Shown here one piece after another: positions 1 to 6,775 of a stretch of 38,787 nt of DNA. Every line of letters begins with the position of its first letter. Positions within the stretch are counted from its first letter, which is position 1. A model generated the notes under the pieces. It did no database searches. It saw nothing but the letters and a program-made list of their open reading frames with translations, and was not told the DNA's origin. The DNA comes from a bacterium (GTDB lineage: Bacteria > Patescibacteriota > Saccharimonadia > Saccharimonadales > JAGQNK01), in assembly GCA_029557815.1 (NCBI GenBank), contig JAKQHX010000052.1, forward strand, positions 1 through 38,787, written 5' to 3'. The translations under genes were made by a program, and so were the position numbers.

Positions 1-135
1 TCGTAAAAGATGCAGGTTTTTACAGTAAGATGTACGTACTTTTTCTGCAAAACAGGACGGCTATCAGCGGACTGCCCTTGGTGAATATAGTCCTGTACCT
101 ATACTAAATTCAGTAAAAATCCGTTGATTGACTTT

Positions 136-220
136 TGGTGCGCGAGAGAGGACTTGAACCTCCACGCCTTGCGGCACAGCCACCTCAAGGCTGCGTGTAT
201 ACCAATTTCACCACTCGCGC
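136..220 (-). tRNA. tRNA-Leu (anticodon GAG)
   Basis: An 85-nt class II tRNA on the minus strand. The 5' acceptor arm GCGCGAG (214-220) pairs with CTCGCGC, followed by discriminator A and a genome-encoded CCA (136-138). The anticodon stem CAGCC/GGCTG closes the loop TTGAGGT, giving anticodon GAG, which reads CUC/CUU leucine codons. A short variable arm with a GCCGCAAGGC core and a T-arm containing GGTTCAAGTCC are visible. The long variable arm and the leucine-type D-loop support Leu rather than Ser. It lies downstream of, and on the same strand as, the peptide-binding protein gene. Confidence 0.96.
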
Positions 221-418
221 GCGTTAGTGTGTGATGATGTGTTTACCGAGCCGCCGATAAGACAAGCCTATTCGGCACTTCTGATAGACCCACTGAGCCG
301 CTTCCCTTTCAAGACCGCGAATCCTCTCGCGATTTTGGGCGGGCTACATCACAAACAACCTCATCATGATACGATTTTTGGGCAAAAAACTCAAGAGGTC
401 ATACGGGTTCGCAAGATA
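221..418. other. gene-free spacer with small inverted repeats
   Basis: About 200 bases between the tRNA and the binding-protein gene hold no convincing gene. Two small inverted repeats are visible: GCCGA...TCGGC around 251-274 and CGCGA-6 nt-TCGCG at 316-331. Neither is followed by a convincing T-run on either strand. The stretch may hold the tRNA promoter or a small RNA, but I recognise none. Confidence 0.4.
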
Positions 419-2200
419 TTATTTAATGACTTTTTCCTGGCGTATCATCCAGTTTTCGACACCCACATACCGGCTAGTGATACTGTTGAGTGATTTTGGC
501 TCAAAGTTATAGACCGTGCCCCGAGTCACGTACAAAAACGCTGGCTGGTACAGTGCGAGTGCTGGTGCGTCTTCGCGCCAAGCCTTAAGGAAAGGCCCGT
601 ACTTGGCACCACGAACTTTTGGATCGAGCCGTGTCCTGCCTGCCTCCAGCGCTGTATCCGCCTCCTTGGATTTATACTCCGAAAAGTTTAGGCGCGACGG
701 CGAACTCGGGCTTGCCTGCGAACTGTGCCAGTAGGCAAAAACGTCTGGATCGGTACCGATAGAAATGCCATGCAGTAACGAATCATAGTCGTGACGACTC
801 ACGACACCTTGCATATCGGCATCACTCTGCAACATGACGTCTACCTTTATGCCCATACCCTTCCAAGCCTTTTGCAAGTATGCCGTGACAGCACTGTAGT
901 CACTAGTGTTTTGTGCATAGAGCGTAAATGTTAGTTCTTTGCCAGCCTTTTTGCGAATGCCGGTGGCATCTTTCTTCCACCCCGCTTCATCAAGGTACTT
1001 CGCGGCTTGCACCAGATCGGTTGGTAGCTGGGTCAGTTTCTGGCTGAAACCAACGTGCGATTCGAGTAGTGGCCCGCGAACGGTTTTCGTAGGATACCCC
1101 AGTCCTCCAATAGCCTGCGAAACGTCTACGGACTGTACAAGAGCGCGCCGAACTTTTACATCATCCAGTGGCGGTTCACTCGTCTTGAAGAAAACCATGA
1201 CGGCACCCGTAAGGGGTATATTATATTCGTGAAAATCAGGCACTTCACGCACATTATCTGGTATGCTCGCAAGACCGACCATACTCGTTAGTTCACCGCC
1301 CTCATAGGCCTGGACCATCTGCTTCTCATCACGGAAAGTGCGAATAATAAACCGGGTAATCTTTGGCGGGTTTCGATAAAAATCTTCGTTCGGCAACAAA
1401 CCAATGACTTCTTGCCTGGACTCCTGGGTGGTCCCGGCCACTTCCAGCTCGTCCCACCTAAAAGGACCTGTACCAATCGGCTCAATAGTGTTAAATTTGT
1501 TGGTTCTCAGCTGTGCAGGCTCAATTGATTTCAACAAATGTTCCGGCACGATCCCGTTCGTGATAATTTCCCGAAAGGTACTCAGTACGTTGGGCAGCTC
1601 AAACACGAGCGTGTGCGTATCTTTTGCACTCACACTTATGTCTTTCCAGGTGTTAAAAAGCGGCGACCGGGCATCCGGATTCTTAATAATTCCGTATGTG
1701 AATGCAACATCTTTAGCCGTGAACGGCTGGCCATCGTGCCATTTGACATCGTTGCGCAGCTTGACGGTAAATACTCTACCACTACTGTCCACAGAGACGG
1801 TTTCTGCCAAATCGGGCACAAGTTTGTTGTCCTGGTCGTATTTCATAAGTCCCGAAAACACCAACCGTGACACTGAGCTATCCGCCGCACTCGTGGCATA
1901 CAGCGGATTAGCATTCGTAAAGGTACCGATGATACCTTCTGTATATGTTCCTCCCGAAGCGGGCTGAAGTGTCTGATAGTGCTGCCCTAACGCCCGTATC
2001 TGCATGACGGTTCCGACAGCAACCAGCACTAGCAATAATAGCCAGCTAGCCGCAAATCGCCACACGTTTACCAACCGGCCAAGCCGTTTAAAAAAGTGCG
2101 CTTCTAGCCCTTGCTCAGCACTTACACCAATTTCTTCTACCTGCTTTCGACGTTTTTTCAAACGTCGACGCCAGCGGAGTTTTGTCGTCCGATTAACCAT
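419..2200 (-). CDS. membrane-anchored oligopeptide ABC transporter substrate-binding protein (SBP family 5)
   Basis: Captures peptides outside the membrane for an ABC importer; no permease or ATPase of the system is in this window. The 593-residue protein has a basic N-terminus (residues about 1-30, rich in R/K), one hydrophobic segment at about 46-68, and then the DppA/OppA fold. The conserved stretch with LVPDLAETVSVD, WHDGQPFTAKDVAFTYG and the later domain-II region are typical of family 5. The anchor replaces the lipobox seen in many Gram-positive homologues. The ATG start is preceded by TAGGAT at 7 nt, which reads equally as a -10 box or as an AGGA Shine-Dalgarno. The ligand cannot be told from sequence; peptides are likely for an organism with few amino-acid pathways. 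Confidence 0.9.
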   Translation of the reverse strand: MVNRTTKLRWRRRLKKRRKQVEEIGVSAEQGLEAHFFKRLGRLVNVWRFAASWLLLLVLVAVGTVMQIRALGQHYQTLQPASGGTYTEGIIGTFTNANPLYATSAADSSVSRLVFSGLMKYDQDNKLVPDLAETVSVDSSGRVFTVKLRNDVKWHDGQPFTAKDVAFTYGIIKNPDARSPLFNTWKDISVSAKDTHTLVFELPNVLSTFREIITNGIVPEHLLKSIEPAQLRTNKFNTIEPIGTGPFRWDELEVAGTTQESRQEVIGLLPNEDFYRNPPKITRFIIRTFRDEKQMVQAYEGGELTSMVGLASIPDNVREVPDFHEYNIPLTGAVMVFFKTSEPPLDDVKVRRALVQSVDVSQAIGGLGYPTKTVRGPLLESHVGFSQKLTQLPTDLVQAAKYLDEAGWKKDATGIRKKAGKELTFTLYAQNTSDYSAVTAYLQKAWKGMGIKVDVMLQSDADMQGVVSRHDYDSLLHGISIGTDPDVFAYWHSSQASPSSPSRLNFSEYKSKEADTALEAGRTRLDPKVRGAKYGPFLKAWREDAPALALYQPAFLYVTRGTVYNFEPKSLNSITSRYVGVENWMIRQEKVIK

Positions 2201-2207
2201 ATTCGTT

Positions 2208-2213
2208 ATCCTA
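2208..2213 (-). promoter_or_regulatory. -10 box close to the start of the binding-protein gene
   Basis: TAGGAT lies 7 nt before the ATG, with a weak TTGGTG 16 nt upstream. The expected transcript would start at the ATG. The same AGGA could instead act as a Shine-Dalgarno, so this is one of the ambiguous members of the leaderless set. Confidence 0.45.
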
Positions 2214-2270
2214 TATTACCACGCGGCCGCACCAATACCGTACAGAATTCAGACGTGGCAAAAAGCAAAA

Positions 2271-2480
2271 TTATACGATACCCAGGATGATAGAACCTGC
2301 AAAGACGACAGCGGTAATAATCGTCAACTGATGCAAAGACTTATCAGAACCCCGGCGAACGGTATTTACCTCTGCGCTACCGCCTAAGCCCGCCCCAAGG
2401 CTCGCCCCACGTGATTGCACGAGCACTAAAAGCGTCAAGAGTAGTGCAGTACCTATAGAGATGTAATTATATATACTCAA
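2271..2480 (-). CDS. secG: preprotein translocase subunit SecG
   Basis: Small auxiliary subunit of the SecYEG protein-conducting channel. The 69-residue product has the family layout: a first hydrophobic segment (about 6-24) ending in the LVLVQSRGASLGAGLGGS stretch, a polar Gly/Ser loop, then a second hydrophobic segment (about 50-68). Length matches small SecG proteins. The start is TTG, with GAGG about 9 nt upstream, and it begins 3 nt after the stop of the preceding membrane-protein gene, so translation is probably coupled. No in-frame ATG would keep the first membrane segment. Confidence 0.9.
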   Translation of the reverse strand: MSIYNYISIGTALLLTLLVLVQSRGASLGAGLGGSAEVNTVRRGSDKSLHQLTIITAVVFAGSIILGIV

Positions 2481-2483
2481 AAC

Positions 2484-2852
2484 CTAAGACCTCTCTTCTA
2501 AAATGACTGATACCAGATAGTTTACCAAGCCTATGACCAACCCGGCAAGCACTGCGGTTCCAAAGGTAGCAATCTGCATTTGCGGATAAAGCCAGCCGAC
2601 AATATACACCATGAAACCGTTAATCACGACCATGAACAACCCCAGGCTAAACAAGATTGCCGGAAGCGACAATATGACTACAATCGGTTTGATGATGGCG
2701 TTCACAATGGCTAGAATCAGCCCCGCAATAACGACCACGCCTATACGACTATCGTAGTTGATCCTGTCTCCGAGTAGCCCGGCGGCAATCCAAAGACCGA
2801 GCCCACATACGAACCACCGTATAACAAATCGACTCAAAGGACCGCGTTGCAT
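2484..2852 (-). CDS. phage-holin-like four-helix membrane protein (PF04020 type)
   Basis: A 122-residue, strongly hydrophobic protein with about four membrane segments, matching the small membrane family often annotated as 'phage holin family protein' (mycobacterial four-TMS type). The stretch IVNAIIKPIVVILSLPAILFSLG is characteristic, with its conserved N, K and P. No phage genes surround it, so lysis is not implied; its role is unknown. I start at the ATG at 2852; an in-frame TTG four codons earlier overlaps a TGATACAAT extended -10 box. It precedes secG by 3 nt. Confidence 0.8.
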   Translation of the reverse strand: MQRGPLSRFVIRWFVCGLGLWIAAGLLGDRINYDSRIGVVVIAGLILAIVNAIIKPIVVILSLPAILFSLGLFMVVINGFMVYIVGWLYPQMQIATFGTAVLAGLVIGLVNYLVSVILEERS

Positions 2853-2863
2853 AATTATATTCA

Positions 2864-2872
2864 ATTGTATCA
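2864..2872 (-). promoter_or_regulatory. extended -10 box for the holin-like/secG pair
   Basis: TGA-TACAAT (hexamer 2864-2869) lies 11 nt before the ATG. This would give a leader of only a few nucleotides. No Shine-Dalgarno is visible between the box and the start codon. Confidence 0.5.
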
Positions 2873-2875
2873 GGC

Positions 2876-4096
2876 TTATAGCGCTACTGGTAGTTTTTCA
2901 CTCAAGTTTCTTATGCCATCACTCGTAATAAGGATATCGTCCTCGATTCGCACGCCAATACCTTCTTCGGGTATGTAAATCCCCGGCTCACATGTAACGA
3001 CCATACCAGGTGCGAGCGGCCGGTCGTACTCACCAACATCGTGAGTGTCCAATCCCAAAAAGTGAGATGTGGCATGTGGGTAGTATTTGCGTACTTGTGT
3101 TTTTTCGATGAGCTTTATAAGTCCAAGCTCGCGCAATTTCTCGCCCATAAACTGTTCTACTTTCTTCTCATATTCCTTGATGAGCACACCGGCTCTTAGT
3201 TCGCTCAGTGCGAACTTCTGTACCTCGTGCACGGCGTCAAAGATCATCCGTTGACGCTTGGTGGGCTCGCCGATAGCATACGTCCGCGTAATATCCGCGG
3301 CATAGTTGGACACTTCCGCACCAATGTCCAGAACCAGGAGTCCGTTCGGGTCTACGACGTTACTGTTTGCAACGTGATGAATGGTACAGGCACTCGCACC
3401 ACTTGCGACAATTGGCGAAAAAGCATGATCCGACCCCTTCCTTTTGAACAGCGAGGTAATGTCGGCCTCTATTTCATATTCGTGCTTGTACCTTTCACGG
3501 CTACGCTGAACTTTCTTCATCGCCTCAATCGTCAGATTGATCGCAGATTGCATCACATCAAGCTCCTGCGGCTGCTTAACCACCCGTAGCCGCGTAAGGT
3601 GGTGCCTCAGGTCCAGTAGCTCTAGGTCGCTATTTACAGACTTGAGGCGTTCGTGCAAGCGTATCCGCGCCGGATTGGTATATATTCCATGCCGCTGTAT
3701 ATAGGGGAGCGGTGCCGCCAAAGTTGCGACATGCTGCACCCTTTTGAGCCGGGCGCTTAACTGCTTCCAGCCGTTCTTTTCATCCAGTACGTCCGAAATT
3801 CCTGAAATTTGCGACAAATTCGCAATATCATATTCACCATCAAACTGCTGGATCACTTCTTCTCTTTCCGGAAGAATCAAATACTCTTTGACCTTATCCA
3901 TCACCAGTATGATGTCAGGCTTATCTATACCCGTCAGATACCAGAAGCTACTGTCTTGCCTGAACGTATACGTTACGTCACTGTTGCGCTGCATAATGCC
4001 ATGCGCTGTCAGAACAATCGGGGCAGTGCCGGTGAACAGTTTCCGTAACCGCTCTCGGTTTTGTGAAAAGAATTCTGACGTAAAGTCTGGTTTCAT
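2876..4096 (-). CDS. pepP: Xaa-Pro aminopeptidase (M24 metallopeptidase, aminopeptidase P type)
   Basis: Removes the N-terminal residue from peptides with proline at position 2, and would help recycle imported peptides. The 406-residue protein has the N-terminal aminopeptidase P domain (about 1-160, with the typical SSFWYLTGIDKPD) followed by the pita-bread M24 domain. Dinuclear metal ligands are visible: two Asp in LVLDIGAEVSNYAADITRTY, His in HATSHFLGLDTHDVG, Glu in VTCEPGIYIPEEG and Glu in GVRIEDD. Length is close to the 440-residue E. coli enzyme. No good Shine-Dalgarno precedes the ATG. Confidence 0.95.
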   Translation of the reverse strand: MKPDFTSEFFSQNRERLRKLFTGTAPIVLTAHGIMQRNSDVTYTFRQDSSFWYLTGIDKPDIILVMDKVKEYLILPEREEVIQQFDGEYDIANLSQISGISDVLDEKNGWKQLSARLKRVQHVATLAAPLPYIQRHGIYTNPARIRLHERLKSVNSDLELLDLRHHLTRLRVVKQPQELDVMQSAINLTIEAMKKVQRSRERYKHEYEIEADITSLFKRKGSDHAFSPIVASGASACTIHHVANSNVVDPNGLLVLDIGAEVSNYAADITRTYAIGEPTKRQRMIFDAVHEVQKFALSELRAGVLIKEYEKKVEQFMGEKLRELGLIKLIEKTQVRKYYPHATSHFLGLDTHDVGEYDRPLAPGMVVTCEPGIYIPEEGIGVRIEDDILITSDGIRNLSEKLPVAL

Positions 4097-4122
4097 AGTG
4101 AGAAATTTGTTGACAGCTACCT

Positions 4123-4131
4123 AGTATAGCA
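4123..4131 (-). promoter_or_regulatory. extended -10 box for pepP
   Basis: TGC-TATACT (hexamer 4123-4128) lies 26 nt before the ATG, predicting a short leader of about 20 nt. This leader has no obvious Shine-Dalgarno. Confidence 0.5.
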
Positions 4132-4156
4132 AAAGCTGGCAAAAATACCTCGTCTG

Positions 4157-5668
4157 CTATTTCTGCTGTTTTTTGTCAGCCCGTATGTATTGCTTCAAAA
4201 TTGTCGCTTTTTTAGCGCCTACTACTTTTTCTAGTTCAAAGTCTCGAGCCTGACTTATCCCTCGCATACTACCAAAGGTCCTGAGCAATTTCCTACGCGT
4301 AGCGGGGCCAATGGTGGGCACGTCATCAAGCAAACTTGACGTTTGGCGTTTAGCCTTGAGAACAGAGTGGTAGCTGACCGCAAACCGATGTGATTCGTCG
4401 CGAATCCGTTGCAATAACTTCGTAAGGTTTGAATTGTGCGGCACATTGATAAGTATAAAATCTTCAGACTCCACCGAAAAGCCGCCAAGCTTATGCAGGG
4501 CCACTGTATTCAGTTCTACATTTGACGCTCGTTTTTTTATAACAATCTGCTCTTCACGCTTAGCAAGACCGATAAAAGGAATTTTGCTACAGCCAGCTTC
4601 ATCGCGTGCTCGGATAGCCGCATCCAACTGGCCCTTGCCACCGTCAATAAGCACCAAACTTGGCAAGCCCCACTGTTTACGATTCTTTTCGCCGAGGCGG
4701 CGCTTTATCGTTTCGTGCATGTTATAAAAATCATTGTTATGATCTTTTTTTGTCTTGAACTTGCGATACTCCCCTTTGTTGCTCACACCGTTTGTAAACA
4801 CTACCATGCTTGCTACGACATCCGTTCCTTGCATGTGGCTGATGTCGTATCCCTCGATTCGTTTTGGAAAGCCCTGCAGTCCAAGCAAATCAACAAGTTC
4901 GTTTAGGGCGTGGTCTTTGGAAATGTCCTGGAATTCCTTGTCGCTGAAGATGACCTGCTTGTTCAGCCGCTGGAGCGCGAACAGTTGATTACGTACCTTG
5001 GCCGCCTCCTCAAATTGCGACTGTCTCGCAAGTCGTTTCATATCTTTTTCCAGATCTCTTTCTATGGTTTTGCGCTTGCCTTCAATTATGGCTATGAGCT
5101 TACGAAGATTAGCCCGGTAATCCTCCAAGCTTGTCCGGCCCTCTTCCAGGCCGGGATCCAATCCGAGATGGTAATGTAGCGTAGCACGTCTTTGATTCGG
5201 GGTCCGTTTGGTTGCAAATGGAAATATTTTGCGCAGCAGCTTCAGTGCCTGCCTCACGCCATATGAGCTGAGATATGGACCAAAATACCGCGCTCCATCA
5301 TCGAGCGGCCGACGAGTCGTCGTAACTGTAGGAAAATCGCTGTCATAGTCTATACGAATATACGTCATCGACTTGTCGTCGCGTAACAATATGTTGTAAC
5401 GTGGCATGTAGCGTCGAATCATCTCGGCCTCCAGGAACAATGCCTCCAGCTCGCTTTCGACAACCATCCAGTCTGTATCAGCTATCTCTGCGATGAGTGC
5501 TTCTGTCTTTGGATCGCGAGTGCGAGATTTCTGAAAATACTGCCGCACCCGATTGCGTAGTACGGCCGCTTTGCCGACATAGATAATCTGGCCCTCCGCG
5601 TCCTTATGGAAATACACGCCAGGCTCTTTGGGCAGTTCTTTCAGTTTGTTTTCAAATCTCTCGTCCAC
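4157..5668 (-). CDS. uvrC: excinuclease ABC subunit C, short form
   Basis: Makes the dual incisions around DNA lesions after UvrAB loading. The 503-residue protein has the GIY-YIG nuclease (GVYFHKDAEGQIIYVGKA, with R/N/R following), a UVR motif (about 205-245), the RNase H-like nuclease (EGYDISHMQGTDVVAS and LVLIDGGKGQLDAA supply acidic residues), and a C-terminal helix-hairpin-helix region. It is about 100 residues shorter than E. coli UvrC. Two differences are visible: the cysteine cluster usually seen near CLxYxIGxCxxPC is replaced by a cysteine-free TLHYHLGLDPG, and the beta-rich segment between UVR and the RNase H-like domain is almost absent. The start is GTG, 6 nt after a TATACT box. 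Confidence 0.94.
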   Translation of the reverse strand: MDERFENKLKELPKEPGVYFHKDAEGQIIYVGKAAVLRNRVRQYFQKSRTRDPKTEALIAEIADTDWMVVESELEALFLEAEMIRRYMPRYNILLRDDKSMTYIRIDYDSDFPTVTTTRRPLDDGARYFGPYLSSYGVRQALKLLRKIFPFATKRTPNQRRATLHYHLGLDPGLEEGRTSLEDYRANLRKLIAIIEGKRKTIERDLEKDMKRLARQSQFEEAAKVRNQLFALQRLNKQVIFSDKEFQDISKDHALNELVDLLGLQGFPKRIEGYDISHMQGTDVVASMVVFTNGVSNKGEYRKFKTKKDHNNDFYNMHETIKRRLGEKNRKQWGLPSLVLIDGGKGQLDAAIRARDEAGCSKIPFIGLAKREEQIVIKKRASNVELNTVALHKLGGFSVESEDFILINVPHNSNLTKLLQRIRDESHRFAVSYHSVLKAKRQTSSLLDDVPTIGPATRRKLLRTFGSMRGISQARDFELEKVVGAKKATILKQYIRADKKQQK

Positions 5669-5674
5669 ACTACT

Positions 5675-5680
5675 AGTATA
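5675..5680 (-). promoter_or_regulatory. -10 box immediately before uvrC
   Basis: TATACT lies 6 nt before the GTG start, with no Shine-Dalgarno between. It predicts a leaderless GTG-initiated transcript. Confidence 0.5.
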
Positions 5681-5689
5681 GCGCTTTGG

Positions 5690-6775
5690 CTATCGCCGAG
5701 GAGCTTCTTCATGCGCAACCCGAATATCATGCTTGGAGCAGTCCAGCAGGTCACGGTCATTAATCTCCGGGTCTTTATGGCTTCCGTCTTCGGTTTCTTC
5801 GAGATAATCCTGAATAACCGTATCTACAGCTTGCCGGAACCCCTGCACACTATTGCCATACATAGCGTCAACAGATACATCGTAGTCTTCAATTTCAACA
5901 CGCATGTCATCCAGTTCTTCCGCACTCTGGCCACCTGCCAGATCAGTATTGGCGATGAAGCTCCTGATGCCGCTCTCGAACACCTTTCTGCCCGCCTCGT
6001 CTTGCATCGCACAACTTGCCGCGACACTACCCGTCTCCTGAACGGCAATATCTAGAATATTTCGGGCCCATGTAATTTCGTTTGTGCCGACGCACATATC
6101 GATGCCACCACTTGCTCCACGAACATCTATTACATTATCTCTGTAATCCACGCTTGCATCTGTCATGGTTATGCCACCACTAACTTCTGCAGTTATTTGA
6201 TCTCCGTCACGTGTCACGGCCAACGACTCAATGACAAGGCCCGTATTGGTCGTGGTAGTTATCTTATCGTCTTCTCCCTCTTTGCCAGTATGACGTGTCT
6301 GGGTATCACAATTGATTGGCCCAGGACGGTCAAGGGAAGTATCTAACGAAATTCCAAAAGTAGACTCAACCCTTGCAAGGTTCAGATACACGTCTTCATA
6401 TACTTCGGTCTCGGGCGCCTCAATCGCAAGCTCGACAGAGTGGCTTGACTTTGGACTAAAAGGATTGCCTAAACCATCAAGCCATTGCTTGACCTGTATA
6501 CCGGCAATGCCGACAGCACCGACCAGACCAATCGCTCCTACCATTTTTGCCCGACGCATAAATCTACCAGGACGACTCTGCTCTACCACTACATTAATCG
6601 CTGGGCTTGGCTCAGCCGCTCCAGGGGAAGGTGCTTCGTAATCTCCCTGCGCACTGAGAAGAGGGGCGTCGTCAAAGTCTACCCTCTCACGCATTTCGTA
6701 CCTGCCCGTACCATCGGGGTTAACACTCACCGGGAACATCTCTCCAATAGGGACTTTTGATTCTTGACCACTCAT
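5690..6775 (-). CDS. single-pass membrane protein of unknown function
   Basis: The 361-residue product is not one I can assign with confidence. It has a polar N-terminal segment, a basic stretch then a hydrophobic segment at about 78-95 (VGAIGLVGAVGIAG), and a 260-residue mainly beta-like C-terminal part that should lie outside the cell. This part contains several Thr-rich and Asp/Glu-rich stretches and few cysteines. Its ATG overlaps the stop of the upstream wall-hydrolase gene by one base (TAATG) and has GGAG about 8 nt upstream, so the two are translationally coupled. That suggests a partner of the hydrolase, for example an inhibitor, chaperone or anchor, but this is inference from position only. 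Confidence 0.8.
   Translation of the reverse strand: MSGQESKVPIGEMFPVSVNPDGTGRYEMRERVDFDDAPLLSAQGDYEAPSPGAAEPSPAINVVVEQSRPGRFMRRAKMVGAIGLVGAVGIAGIQVKQWLDGLGNPFSPKSSHSVELAIEAPETEVYEDVYLNLARVESTFGISLDTSLDRPGPINCDTQTRHTGKEGEDDKITTTTNTGLVIESLAVTRDGDQITAEVSGGITMTDASVDYRDNVIDVRGASGGIDMCVGTNEITWARNILDIAVQETGSVAASCAMQDEAGRKVFESGIRSFIANTDLAGGQSAEELDDMRVEIEDYDVSVDAMYGNSVQGFRQAVDTVIQDYLEETEDGSHKDPEINDRDLLDCSKHDIRVAHEEAPRR

Noticed and set aside
221-418. Signal recognition particle RNA
   Set aside because: A GAAAGGGAAGCGGC stretch recalls the SRP core, but the conserved GGTCAGG and AGCAGCC parts are missing and the helix does not form.
2484-2852. Prophage lysis module
   Set aside because: The holin-like protein is the only phage-named gene; it belongs to a common small membrane family and sits with secG.
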